NCBI GenBank assembly: GCA_018902385.1
Contig: JABSSW010000026.1
Location: 1 to 64,000 of the forward strand
Length of the DNA stretch: 64,000 bases
DNA from: Physcia stellaris
Taxonomy: Eukaryota > Ascomycota > Lecanoromycetes > Caliciales > Physciaceae
Reading direction: 5' to 3'
Below the pieces are notes generated by a model. That model worked only from the letters and a program-made list of their open reading frames with translations, had not been told where the DNA came from and did not search any database. The position numbers and the translations under genes are program-made. This document shows, piece by piece, positions 37,831 to 49,015 of the stretch (the stretch's first letter is position 1; each line of letters starts with the position of its first letter).

Positions 37831-38038
37831 TATATAAGGTCTCCTCAACCTCTCTTTCTCTTCCTTTTTCTTTCTCCACCAAACAAGTCCAACACAACCC
37901 AAACCTACCCTTCGACACAAATACACAAGTCCATACCTTATATACACTACATTGTAAGTAGCAACACCACCTAGATTACTTAAGCAACAAAAGTCTTGAC
38001 AAAATACCCCAGCAACATCTACCTGATCGCCATCAATC
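37831..38038 (+). promoter_or_regulatory. Core promoter and 5' UTR of a small ORF, with a possible 5' UTR intron
   Basis: TATATAAGG at 37,831 is followed by a long CT-rich tract (37,840-37,880) and CA-rich leader sequence, the usual layout of a strongly expressed filamentous-fungal gene. GTAAGT at 37,954 and CCCCAG ending 38,012 could bound a 59-bp leader intron. The first ATG after this is at 38,039. Confidence 0.55.
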
Positions 38039-38143
38039 ATGCCTTCTCCTGAACACGGCCCTGCTCCAAATGGCCCTCCTAAAAACGGCCCTCCAAGCGA
38101 TGAGGACCTCGTACTCCACTGGGATTCCAACTATGGAGGCTGA
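38039..38143 (+). CDS. Putative 34-residue Pro/Gly-rich small protein
   Basis: The first ATG downstream of a textbook TATA/CT-rich promoter opens a 34-codon ORF ending TGA. It has three GPP/GPAP-type motifs (HGPAP, NGPPKNGPP) and an acidic-aromatic tail (SDEDLVLHWDSNYGG). No signal peptide. The context (ATCAATCATG) is acceptable for initiation. I do not recognise it. It could be a short peptide gene, an upstream ORF, or the 5' end of a gene whose later exons I cannot define. Confidence 0.4.
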   Translation: MPSPEHGPAPNGPPKNGPPSDEDLVLHWDSNYGG

Positions 38144-39035
38144 ATACGACTGGTCCCTCACATGGTCGAAGTAGCAGGATTTGCTGAGATTCTCTGAATG
38201 CAGATCTCCTGCTATGCTTGCATGCGGATGCTTTGGGGTTTGAGAGATGTTGCGGCTGTTGAAGCTGATGGTGAAAACCAAAAGCGATGACATGCCAGTA
38301 ACAAAGCATGTATCTAGGAACCAAGCCGTGTAGAGAATATCAAATCTATTCTCCGGCTACTTTTGACTCCCATTTGGTGACTGTGCACTTTGTGGCAGAG
38401 ATGACTACGTTTTGCCTATACTGGTAATCACAAAATAATGTCCCCCATTCTTCCATTGACACCTCGAATCCGCCTAGATATCCCCCCGTTTGCACTCCCT
38501 CTTACTTCTGTCGCATTCTCGATCTACGTTTTCTTTACTTATCTCCTGTCTCACATTGCCCATGGCTAAAAAGACATACGTGTATTGTCAATGTATCCAT
38601 ACTGCGCAAAGCTGCGACCACACCGACCTGGCCTCTCACCGGATCTACGTAGAGTCTCGTATCTCTTATGGGAGATTCTGGAATTCGAGAGATCAAGAAT
38701 GAATCACGCTTGTAAAATCGTTTCCCTGCAATCATTGTCTTCATTTTGAGGCACACACCCGAGAACCAAAACGTTCATCTGGTCAGAGACTCTTGAGTGA
38801 GGGTATGATTCGCAACGTGATGCTTTGTTAATCTTTTGAAGACATCGAAGACGTTCACTGACTGGCGTTTAATATGCTGACTAATCCAAGCAACATGCCA
38901 AGTCGGCGCTAAATTTTGCATGCTTAGTAATGACGTCAAAGTAGAGTTATCAGAGACCACAGAGCCAGAAACATCTCAGCACCTTATAACGCCGACACAA
39001 AGATTGAGAACATCAGTCTATTATACGCTGACAAG
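38144..39035. other. Intergenic, no confident gene
   Basis: Only short ORFs. Includes the promoter side of the PIG-H gene. Confidence 0.45.
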
Positions 39036-39824
39036 ATGCTGAACACTCGTCCCCATTTGACGACGCTCCGTCCTTCGCCAACAACAGTCTCATTCACCGT
39101 CTCTACCTCACTTCCCCCTCAATCCTTCGCCTCCCTCATCACTCACTGGTTCTTGCTAGCTCTACGAATCCTCATCGGCATCCTGGTAGTCCTAGTACAC
39201 CTTGCCAAATATCTTGACCCTGCACCATCTATTCTGGCATTCCTATCAGATCGTCTCAACACAATCCCGTGGTTACAAATAGGGGTTGCGTCGTCCATCA
39301 CGCTCTATCTCGTGTTTCTGAGATTTCATACAGGCATGTCTTCTAGATCTGGCTATCTCCGTTTCCGATCTGGACTAAATATTAATAATCCGCTGTAGAA
39401 GAATCTCTCCTCGTCCTCCGCTCCCTCGGCGTCCAGACAAGCAGCATCTCGCCTTATTATCTTTTCCCGCCTACAACGCGCTTCATTCCCACTTCGCAAA
39501 TCCGCGATATCTTCATCTACGAAGCTTTTCGGGGCTTTGAGGTGAGGTACTATCTCGCCATCGTGGTTGAAGGAGATGCGGAAGTAGTGGTTGTGTTCCC
39601 CGTAAGTCACTGTTCGAGGTCGCCTGGATGGCAGACACTCTGACGTGCATCACTTTGTCGAGTCTACCCGATATGTGTTTATCTCTTGCTATCTGACAAT
39701 TTTTGTCCTGTATTTCCTCATGCTGATCAATCTCGCGCGAAACTAGAAATTGCTACCTGGCAGAGCGATAGTCGAGCAGGTGTGGCGTGGGGCGAGAGAG
39801 TGCCTTTACGAACCGAAGTCATAG
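39036..39824 (+). CDS. GPI15: PIG-H/Gpi15, subunit of GPI-GlcNAc transferase
   Basis: Part of the ER membrane complex that transfers GlcNAc to phosphatidylinositol, the first step of GPI-anchor synthesis. Exons 39036-39333, 39399-39601 and 39747-39824 join to 192 residues. The first intron is GC-AG (CAG|GCATGT) and the second GTAAGT...CTAG. Two hydrophobic segments are at residues ~38-60 and ~80-97, as expected for the hairpin membrane anchor. The PIG-H domain follows: EESLLVLRSLGVQ, FIPTSQIRDIFIYEAF, YYLAIVVEG, EVVVVFP, then KLLPGR and a C-terminal W-x-x-A-R-x-C-L-Y-E. Length and order fit the family. Confidence 0.88.
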
Positions 39825-40938
39825 CCCGGCAATCGATGCAAACTATTACATCCACCATACTATCGATGAAGCATTCAAGTGACTAATCTCTACGGTGGCA
39901 TCTTTAGTTGTAAAACCATGGCCTGTCGAATTTACTATGTCGCAAGGATGTTCCTTTCTCGGTCCTAGAAACTGTCCTATATTCTCTGATATCTGATTGT
40001 CTTCGCACTTACCTCTTTGTCTAGACTTCCGCATCGCTCAACGGTGGGAATTATGAGCGTCTTTATTTTGGAGAGACAGGACGTCTAAGAAAGGCAGGTG
40101 GAGTCTTGAAACGAGTAGGCAATTCTCGCTGCGATGAATAGATACAGTAATACGAGAAAGGCCAGAAGCCTGATGCATGTTCCAGTCAGTTTCTCGCTTT
40201 GGAGAAATAGGTGGAGCTGTTCAGCTGAGTAGCTAATTGTCGCCTGCTAAGAGCCTCTGGCTAACACAATACATTGGAGCACAACCAATCAAAAAGAGGA
40301 GGGTGAAGTGCGGCACTAACACGAGCATGTTCTAGACTTGCTATGGTTTGGAAGAATTGGGAGGTGCAGAATATTCCTCGACAGCTAGCAATTAGCTGGA
40401 GTGGCGAAAGCCTCATTCGCCTCATTGCTATAAGATACTAAGTAAGGGTATAGGGGCGGTAATCTTCTAGCAAAAGCAGTAGTCCAGAAGGAACTAAACG
40501 GATCAAAGACTAGAGCTGCCACTATGTCGAGAAACCAAGTTTTCAAACACCCAAGACTCAAACCGCCGAAGAAAGATTCAAAAACGACGCCAGGGTCACT
40601 CAGACATGGAATAGCCCAGGAAGACGCCAAATGGGGAAAAATAGTATGTGAGGTTGAATCTCAACACGAAGAGACGGAAGATGTAAAAAATAGATGGGGG
40701 ACTTAGGCCACCTATATAATGGGTGTGCCCAGCTCCCAACCAGGTCCTGTGATTTTGTCTTATCCGCTTCAGCACCCTGGTTCAGCCATCCGCGCATCGA
40801 GAAATCCTTCTCTGTTGATATTCAATGACGAATACCCAACCTTGAGAGCATTCGCTCGGTCGACGATAGCCTTCGATCAGAGACGTTTTTCTCGAGGTTT
40901 GGGTTGATATAGGCTCATCTATCTTTTGTAGATACTCC
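39825..40938. other. Intergenic, no confident gene
   Basis: 1.1 kb between convergent genes. It contains the outer copy of a ~75-bp duplication (40,870-40,930). A 60-codon ORF at 40,524-40,706 (+) has no recognisable feature. Confidence 0.45.
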
Positions 40939-43099
40939 TCAGGGCCTTCGATCAAGGACATTGATCTTGAGCTGTGGGTTGATATAGGCGTCATCTACCT
41001 GCTTCAGATTCTCCGTCTCGAGCTGCGGATCATTAAAGGCAATTTCCACGACTGAGTCTGGCTTGATTGCCTTCTGCCAGTCCGGAGGCTGAATGACACG
41101 ACCCTCTGGCCCCAGAAAGATGAATTCACCTTTGTCGATTGCCTTTGCACGAGCATGATTTAGCGCATCTATGGCAGAATAGACCTTGATCTTATCTGCC
41201 GTCTCTCCGGAGGCGTTTCGACTTATAGTCCTTTTAGCGGGACCACGATTGATTTTCTGGGATCGGGAAAAAAAGCCATTCTTAAATCCATTTAATGGCC
41301 TTTCAAACAGTTTTTCCGGATCTAACATGTTTAGAGTGATCAAGAGACAGAAAAAATCTTGTAGCTGAGATCATCGCGTTAGTGATCTTGACTTATCACT
41401 TAAGGAAAAATACGACAACTTACGTTACGGATCTCTGGTTTGTCGAAATTGATCTCGTGAGTTCGACCTTTCAAGTCCTTGAGTAGGAAGCTCTGAGATG
41501 AAGAGTCAAGAGTAGATGACCTCAAATCGCTCACGAAGCCTAAGGGCGAAGGCGAGTCTCGGGCTATACTTGGCAATGACTCTAGATGTTCGGATGGCGC
41601 TTCTGGGACTCGGAGATTTGAAGGCACAGTAGATGAGCTTTGTCGTTCATGATTGGCTTGGCTCAAATACAGCGAGTGTCGTGAATTCTCATCACTCGAC
41701 AATGTCGAGAATATACTCTTCCTTGGACGGAATGACTGGTCCTGTCTGTACTCTCTAGGGTCTGGAACAGAGTGGGGCATTTGCTGCAGATATCCGGGTG
41801 AAGGTTCTCGCGTTACGTAATTTGGATGCACAGTAGATGAGCTTTGTTGTTCATGGTCGGCATGACTCAAATACGGCGAGCGTCCTGAATCCTCACCACT
41901 CGACCATCTCGGGGGTATACTCTCCTCTGCACGAGATGACTGGTCCTGTCTGTACTCCCTTTGCTCTGGACCAGAGTTGGGCGTTTGCTGCATATATTCA
42001 TCGACGGACTGCCTTGACTGAGCGTGTTGTTCTGGGTGAAGAGACTCTCGCTGCTTAGCTCTGCCAGACCCCTGGCTTAAGCTCGGCGACTGTTCGCTGC
42101 CCTCTTCGGAACGATGTCTCGCAGGCGTCCCTCCATGCGGGTGTCTGCCCAAGATCTCACGAGTGAACCTCAGTGTTCGTTTCTGTAGAAATCGTATCTC
42201 AAAAAAAGGTACGAGTGCTCGAGACATATCTTCGATCTCAGGATCCGAATCAGCTACCGGCTCTGGTATATACGGGACCACTTGGCTGGCACTGAGGGAC
42301 CCCCCATGTCGTACGACACTCGAGACTCTGAATCTGGTTGTATTGACGCCGGACCCGCTTCTTACATCATCTTCCGCAATAACATCATCTCTGTCTATTT
42401 CCTTCTCATAATCGTCTTCTAATCTGTTACCGTCATTATTCTTCTGTGCAGTCGTCAGAGAGGCAAGGTTACTCGTCCCTGATGTTGATGCCATCTGCCG
42501 TACGGTACCTTGAACGGTGACTTCAGCCGATTGCACATCAAGCAGAACTTCTCGTACACAGTTTTCGACTTGCTCTCTGTCACTCATACTAGGAACGACA
42601 GTCAACATGTATCACAACCGGGATGTGAGGTATCTTACCTGGAAGTGTTCCTTGCAGCCGCATGTTCGTAGGTCATGGTTGATATCAACAGAGTCAATGT
42701 GCCTTGCAAAGAGGCTAAAGACTCTTGGTGCGTTGCAAACTTTGTCTTTTCCAATACCCATCTTACACGCAACATCGCCCGGTCCGTGCGAGTGCCTGTC
42801 TGCTCCACCAGCGGTTCTAATCTGTCCAGCATCTCTTGGCTTTCCACCAGCCGGTCCTCGCAGGAGCTGATGAGGTCTTCAGCAAGTGCTCGTGCAGGAT
42901 CCAGAAGATCCGCCTTGGATCGAATGACTTCCGCAAAATGTCTCAAAACGGACGAGATAGAGTTCAGGTGATTCGCAATACTTCGAACATCCTTGCCAGC
43001 TTGTTTTAACGCAACTGCGAGTTTATAAAGACCGCTTGAGATCTTGACGCCGACGTCCGCGATTCCTACGATGCTGGCGACGAGACCTAGTTCTGCCAT
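40939..43099 (-). CDS. Fungal STAND-type N-terminal domain protein with ubiquitin-like (ULD-type) C-terminus
   Basis: Three exons (43099-42639, 42588-41424, 41364-40939) join in frame to 683 residues. The introns are GTAAGA...CCTAG and GTAAGT...CTCAG. The N-terminus (MAELGLVASIVGIADVGVKI) is the hydrophobic helical domain found at the start of many fungal STAND and HET-related proteins. The middle (~160-530) is Ser/Gln-rich and disordered, with two 68-residue repeats. Across the last splice the protein reads LKDLKGRTHEINF, then LQDFFCLLITLNML, then FLGPEGRVIQPPDWQKAIKPDSVVEI, matching the ubiquitin-like domain seen in fungal proteins with this N-terminus. There is no NTPase. A signalling or adaptor role beside NLRs is inferred from architecture only. 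Confidence 0.78.
41631..42000 (-). repeat. 204-bp in-frame duplication in the disordered linker
   Basis: Two copies with the same start (agatgagctttg at 41,631 and 41,835), 204 bp apart and still in frame. Each encodes the sequence REYRQDQS and a later S-x-Y-L-S-x-A block. Confidence 0.75.
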
Positions 43100-45041
43100 G
43101 TTCCGTTCGGGATTTATTGCGCAACAAGGCTGGACCTAACCGTGCGAGGCGGTGGTGACATGTAAACTGTCACCATCAAATTCCTTGAGTATCAACCGTG
43201 TGCTCGATACATTATTCTCAGGATCCGACAGCCAGGAACATCTTGAGCTCTCAGTCAATGACTATCTCATCGAGAATCTACGGAGTGACAGTGCCCCTGT
43301 CCATCTACATGCATCTGACAGATAGCGTCTTGGCTACGACACAATTTGCAATTGGTTCGATTGTCGAGGCAGACCACCCATTCGTCAACAATCCCTGTCA
43401 TAGAACATCAAAGGGCGCAGTACATCAATCGGGCGTATCTCTTTCGAACAGGCTGCTATGGGAGTGCAAGCTGTGATAAGGTATCTTATGGGTCACTTAT
43501 CGTTCAAGGCCCCTATACTTGTACCCGGAGCGGGGTACTCGCGATTAAGAAAATACTGGCTCGACTGGATCCTCTAAGTACTGTAGTCAGTGGTCCGAAC
43601 CCTATTAGCAACAAGCGAGACCCGGGCTCGACTAGTAACATCTATACGCTTATGCTACGTACTGGATAGTCAAAGCTTGCATCCTCCACTAAACCAGCAC
43701 ATCCAACCCGATGACGAACGGCGAAGCATGACTGAGAATACCAACAATCAGCGTCCTCTTTTGGCCTGGCCACGTTACCGACAATCACGAGTAGCAGCGT
43801 TGCAAGCATGTATCCGCCATATTTCTTGAGACCTATATACTTTTCGGTCCATGTTCTATAACTCACGAGCATCATCATCCAAGCGCCCCTTCGCCACTTC
43901 CAAAAGCGAAGTCCGCCTTTCTCTCCATTCAGATCTCAGACACCAGCTTTCCTCCATCCAAACCCTCCAGCACCTAACCCTCAAATTTCGACAGATAACC
44001 ACAAAACCCAAACCCCAAAAATAAAAACAGAAGATCCACATTCCCGGACGGATTCAACGGTAGAGCGAGGCCTCGATACTACTCGTTCTCGCAAGGCAAA
44101 GTCATGGAGACAGATACTAAATCCAAACTGTCAACAATAACACGCGACTGGAGGATGGTGCTTCGAGAATAAGTTAGGTATAATAGGCCTCGTCACGACG
44201 CTTTGTGTTTTGTCTAGTAGGCCTGATTAGTATTGGCCATCGTGAAGACAGCTCGCAGTATAGAACTCATGATTAAGGGACGACAAGACCCTTGGCGCTG
44301 TGAAAAAAGACCGAAAAAATCGTGGTGACGACGCCTAATATTCCATGGGTCTGTTGTGGTACACTGCATCGCTACTGAATACATCCCGTTTGTAACAAGA
44401 CGCGTATTCGACGCTGGCACAACGCATATGAAGACAAACATCATCTCCTATATCAATCCTAAGTCAGTACTTCCAGCTAGATCAGGGCATGCTCCATCTC
44501 ACTCCCAGCTTGTTATCTATCCTCGCACAGAAAGGGATAGAAATCACATACCCCCAAGCACCCCACCATACAAACATAGTCAAGGCCATGGCTCCGAGAG
44601 ACGAGGCAAGTAGCGAATACAAGGAACAGTTTATCAATAGCAATACAAGGATGGAGTTTATTTGTCATTCCAGTGCAGTGAAAAGGTATGTATGTACTCT
44701 AATGAGGCTACGACTTTTGAGATGAGGCATGCTATTCTATTCATCAAGGTACCGGAGAGTATCCCGGCGACAAGACCCACTCCAGCGCGAGTCGCTATTC
44801 GAATTGTCGAGATACAGAAAGGTAAGCGTCAGAGACGGCATGACCCACTCCAGCGAGAGTAGAGAGGCTCGAAACACCCTCCATGCATAACGGCTGCTGC
44901 TTGAGCAGCAAAGCTGTCGGAAAAGGCACTTGCCCCAAGCGCTCGAGACAATCAAAGCAATCGCCTTCAATCCTGCTTCTTCAGCGCCCTTCAGTCTCAG
45001 TCAATGACCCACATTCCGAGCCTCGACTTCACGTTCTAACC
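43100..45041. other. Intergenic, no confident gene
   Basis: About 1.9 kb of ordinary composition. Short ORFs lack codon or family support. It includes the promoter of the fungal-N/ULD gene and the 3' flank of the AT-hook gene. Confidence 0.45.
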
Positions 45042-48000
45042 TCACTCCACAAGAAAAACCTCCTTCTTCCACCTCCTCGGACTCTTGATCTTACTCGGCG
45101 TCACCGGGATCTTCGTCCTCGGCACATTGCCAATACGATTCCCAATTTCCGTCTCAACCCTGCAGGTCCCATGCATAACGCCATCCTGCCAGTAATCAAA
45201 GAGCTTCTTCGCTACCTCCAGTTCATCGATCTTCTTCTTGTCGCCCGTCCAGTATAGTCCTGGCCTCCGCTCGACACCCTTCAGCCGGAGAACTTCCATG
45301 AATTTCTCAACGAGCCCAAGGTCTGATTTCGAGAGGTAGCGCACCCAGCCGTAATTATTTCTTGCCCAGAGGGGAGTGCTGAGGAGAGCGGCGGAGCCGG
45401 AGTACGGCTTGAATGGGTAGGTGCCGGGGCGGGCCATTTGGGTTTCGAAGTAAGGATAGAAGACGCGGAAGTGGGTGTTATCCCAGGGGAGGTGGGTGTA
45501 GAGGGGCCCATGAGGTTGAAGATTCCAGTGAGCGGGATCAAGGTTGGCGGCGTTGGGAATGGGTGTGGATGCTGGGGTACGCAGCGTAGGGATATAGGTC
45601 GTTAAGCTGGTAAGCCAGGAGGTCGAGGTGGGTTCAGGTGGTGGAGGGACGTAGAGGGTTGAGAAGAGGTGTTGGGGAGGAGAGCCTGGTGGTGTACGAG
45701 ACATCTGGACGATCGATTTACCCCATTCTTCCTCGGATTCATACTCGACGCTCCCTTCGACGCTCCCTTCAACGCTCATCGCTGAACTTCCCTCTGCTAC
45801 AGGCCAATCCTCACTCGAGCTATCGCCATGGTTGACCAGTCTGGACGTTAAGTTTGTATCGGATGCCTCTGCGTGATTTGTCAACTCTTCTTGATCATCA
45901 TCTAGATCATCTTCATCTTCCTCGTTGACATCCGATACCGTCCCCTCGTCATTTTGTTTGGCAAGTGTCCGCTCTTCTTGATCATCATCTCCAACATCTT
46001 CGTCTTCGTCGTTGACATCAGATAGCGTCTCCTCTTCATATTGTTTGGCAAGTACATTCCTCAATGTCTTCTTCGCCGGGGTCTGCAGTCTCCCCTTCAC
46101 TGGCCTCCAGCCAGGCCTCTCGACTTTATGGTCTTCATCTCGGAGTTTGACTTGACGCTGCATACGGCCTGGTTTCTTTGGAGCAACTTCAGTAGGGGTG
46201 TGGATTGAAGATTCCAGCTCCGCGTGCATTTGTTGTTTAGCTACTTCACCTTTCTGTACGGCTTTTACTGCCTCTTTCTTAGGCTGAATGGCAGCACTCT
46301 GATCATTGGGCTCGAGCTCATCGCTATAAACCACTTGACGATCCTGTCTCCACGGGCTTGGTAATTTGCTCCTTCGAGGCTTCGGCAGCTCGACTGGCAG
46401 TAACTCATCAGCTGCTTGTAGTGATGGCTCAGACATAGACTTGGACGAGTTCGCCTCCTGTTGCCATATATCGCCTCCATCATCATTTTCATCCCCGGAA
46501 AGGGCATCATCATTTTCATCCCCAGAAGGTTCACCATCGTTCTTACCTCCAAATCGGGCATCATCCTCGTCATCGCTGTCAATAATCACCACTTGGCTTG
46601 TGTTAGCCTCTTCGATTTGTTTGCTGACAGCTTCTCTCTCACGCTGCCAGCGGACTTCAAGAGGAGTACTATGTGGCTCGACAGGCTTTTGGTTCGAATC
46701 CTGAATAGAAACTGATTGCTTTTTGGTCGGCAGTGCCGGCTCATTGGCTAATGGACTACTGGCTTTCCAACTCATTTGATCTTCATCATCTGCAATACTA
46801 CCTGCTGGACTTGGCAATTGCGGATTCTGCAGTGCGGAATATACAGCGTTCTGCTCTGGAACAGGCAGTCTCAGACTATAGGACTGCGACTCCTGTGTGT
46901 CCGGCAAGTGGGGGTACATAGGCTGTACATCTTGACGGAATACATCGTCTTCGACTCTCTCAACAATCTTTTCATTATTATGTTCCCGCTGTTGCCGCTT
47001 GGCAAGTTCTTCACCAAGCCTCAAGCCGGCTCGCAATTCGCGCCTTGTACCTGCGCCGAAGCCATCAAATAGGTTGTCCGTACGGTTCTGGGAAGATGCC
47101 ATGGAGGAGGCGGGAGCTGAGATGTCTGACCTCGATGCAGATGAAACGGACTGTAAGTTGTTGGTGCTGTTGCTATTGCTCGGACTTATAACGCCTTGAA
47201 GCGCAATACCTGCGCGGACAACACGAACAAGCTTCGGTGTGCCGTCCGTAGTCTTCGTGAATGAGAGAGGAGAATTGCTAGGACGACCTGATGGAATTGG
47301 GGGAGGAGGCATTGATGATGTCGAAGATGTCAAAGAGGGTGTTCGTAGTTGGCTGGTGTTCTTTGGCTTCATCGAAACTGACACCTCGGATAGTGATGGA
47401 TCCAGCCTCGACCCATTTGCGAAATTCTCGGCTATATGGCTGGCGGAGCTACCTGATTGCTGTTGGGCGGAGGGAAGAGAGGATACAGAAACCATACTGA
47501 AACCTTCACTTTCAAGTATTGAGTCAAATTCGTGGTGCTCGTCCGTAGGGTCATTGTCTATCATCTCGTGGTCCTTGCCGTTTCCGTCCGACTCCATGCC
47601 TTCATCACCACTGCCACTTGTCGGTGGCAGACTATCCTGACGGATCATTGAACGCCACATGTTTTCATCTGCCGTAATCAAAGCGTCTTGCTGGCGGGAT
47701 AGATCTTGTTCCACAATTTGAGAGTTAGGGACCTCAGGGCTTTTCACAGCTTCAGGCAATTGATCATCTTCAGTCTCTTCGCTCTTGTCCAAGCTTCTTC
47801 GCTTTGCGGGTCTGCCCTCAGCTGCGTGGGATCTCGAACTTTGCACTACTGATGAATGGTTTGCTGGTACTGCTAAGCTGTGTTTGTCATCCGCAGGGGT
47901 GCTAAAAGTACTGCTGTCTGGTGCAGAACGCTTCCTTGTTGGGGTCATCGCCTTTCTACGTCCGCGACTTCTTGGTCGTTCTTTGACATTCTCTGACTGG

Positions 48001-48638
48001 TTATTCTGCAAGGTCTGATCCAACTCCAGAGGATTCAAGTCTTTGGCAGCAGATGTTGCTGGACTTGATCCAATGCTCTTTCTAGGTCTACCTCTTGCTT
48101 TGAAAGGTGAGGGGATTTTATCTGTTGATTTGTCCTCCGTGACTTCCTCTGTGGAATCTTTAACGATCTTCCCTCTTGAACTAGTCTTTGGTTTTGGCGT
48201 TGCACTTCTCTTGACTGGTCCATCCAAAGACTTCCTTGGCCTTCCTCGACCACGCTTGGCAACGATGGGACTTGAGTCTGCAGCGGATTTTAGAGGAACA
48301 GTAGTGGTGACCGTACGCTCTGCGACTCGCTTTGAAGGTGAATCCATCATGGCATTCTCTGGCTCCGCTTCAACAGTCACTCGTATCCGCCAAGGGCTGA
48401 CAGCGCCTTTTGATTTGATACTCGATTTCGAAGGTGAGGAAGACGAGATGCGTGGAGCTGACGGGGTAGTGAGGTAAAATTCCTGGACCTGAGCGTTACC
48501 ATTAGTATCACTCAGAGCTTTGCGTGGTGTTGTAGGTTTCCGGGATGACTTCGTCGGTGATGAGGGTACTGGATCCTCTGTGAGCGATAATCCCAAGGGA
48601 TCGGGTGAGGACAACAGTGAGTTAGTATCTGAAGCCAT
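45042..48638 (-). CDS. Large AT-hook DNA-binding protein, mostly disordered
   Basis: A single open frame. The start chosen is Met at 48,638 (MASDTNSLLSSPDPLGLSL, 1,198 residues). The frame continues 39 codons upstream to 48,755, but that segment looks like leader sequence. Two AT-hooks are clear: KRGRGRPRKS near residue 130 and ARGRPRKS near residue 180, and there are further basic RSRGRRK patches. Long Ser/Pro/acid-rich regions follow, including three DEDEDVGDDD-type tracts. The last ~200 residues look folded (LPWDNTHFRVFYPYFETQMA, PLWARNNYGWVRYLS, LFDYWQDGVMHGTCRVE). AT-hooks bind the minor groove of AT-rich DNA, so a chromatin role is likely. The C-terminal domain family was not identified. 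Confidence 0.82.
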   Translation of the reverse strand: MASDTNSLLSSPDPLGLSLTEDPVPSSPTKSSRKPTTPRKALSDTNGNAQVQEFYLTTPSAPRISSSSPSKSSIKSKGAVSPWRIRVTVEAEPENAMMDSPSKRVAERTVTTTVPLKSAADSSPIVAKRGRGRPRKSLDGPVKRSATPKPKTSSRGKIVKDSTEEVTEDKSTDKIPSPFKARGRPRKSIGSSPATSAAKDLNPLELDQTLQNNQSENVKERPRSRGRRKAMTPTRKRSAPDSSTFSTPADDKHSLAVPANHSSVVQSSRSHAAEGRPAKRRSLDKSEETEDDQLPEAVKSPEVPNSQIVEQDLSRQQDALITADENMWRSMIRQDSLPPTSGSGDEGMESDGNGKDHEMIDNDPTDEHHEFDSILESEGFSMVSVSSLPSAQQQSGSSASHIAENFANGSRLDPSLSEVSVSMKPKNTSQLRTPSLTSSTSSMPPPPIPSGRPSNSPLSFTKTTDGTPKLVRVVRAGIALQGVISPSNSNSTNNLQSVSSASRSDISAPASSMASSQNRTDNLFDGFGAGTRRELRAGLRLGEELAKRQQREHNNEKIVERVEDDVFRQDVQPMYPHLPDTQESQSYSLRLPVPEQNAVYSALQNPQLPSPAGSIADDEDQMSWKASSPLANEPALPTKKQSVSIQDSNQKPVEPHSTPLEVRWQREREAVSKQIEEANTSQVVIIDSDDEDDARFGGKNDGEPSGDENDDALSGDENDDGGDIWQQEANSSKSMSEPSLQAADELLPVELPKPRRSKLPSPWRQDRQVVYSDELEPNDQSAAIQPKKEAVKAVQKGEVAKQQMHAELESSIHTPTEVAPKKPGRMQRQVKLRDEDHKVERPGWRPVKGRLQTPAKKTLRNVLAKQYEEETLSDVNDEDEDVGDDDQEERTLAKQNDEGTVSDVNEEDEDDLDDDQEELTNHAEASDTNLTSRLVNHGDSSSEDWPVAEGSSAMSVEGSVEGSVEYESEEEWGKSIVQMSRTPPGSPPQHLFSTLYVPPPPEPTSTSWLTSLTTYIPTLRTPASTPIPNAANLDPAHWNLQPHGPLYTHLPWDNTHFRVFYPYFETQMARPGTYPFKPYSGSAALLSTPLWARNNYGWVRYLSKSDLGLVEKFMEVLRLKGVERRPGLYWTGDKKKIDELEVAKKLFDYWQDGVMHGTCRVETEIGNRIGNVPRTKIPVTPSKIKSPRRWKKEVFLVE

Positions 48639-49015
48639 CGTCAGTGTTTCTATTTCAGGTTTGTGAGATTCATGAGAGGTAGTTGAAGCACGGTTTGTTG
48701 ACAAGCGAAAAGTAAACAAACCTTTTCGGTTAGATGCCCACTTAAGTCCGAGCAAAGGCTAACAAAATCCGCTCGCCTCTGCAATATTGAATGAGTGCCA
48801 AACTTTCGTCGCGTTGAGGTTGAACGTGTTCGGAATGTCTATGTAGAATGGGGGTTTTGAGATTGATGTAATACCAGAGTCTAACTACCCTCTTCTCATT
48901 CCGCAGTCGGCACTCATTTTTGTCTGGGCCGAGTGGTCTAGAAAGCCGCAGAGCCCTACTCACACGTTTTTGGATTTAACAAATGCGAGAGTGCGACAGC
49001 TTACCATGATTAATA
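48639..49015. promoter_or_regulatory. Divergent promoter region, AT-hook gene / RPC9
   Basis: About 377 bp between two head-to-head start codons. No specific sites identified. Confidence 0.45.

Noticed and set aside
37768-38130. 120-codon minus-strand ORF
   Set aside because: It runs antisense across the TATA/CT-rich promoter and leader of the plus-strand small ORF and has no family feature.
48925-48965. A-box-like gggccgagtggtct as a tRNA-Ser/Leu
   Set aside because: No anticodon arm or B-box follows within range.
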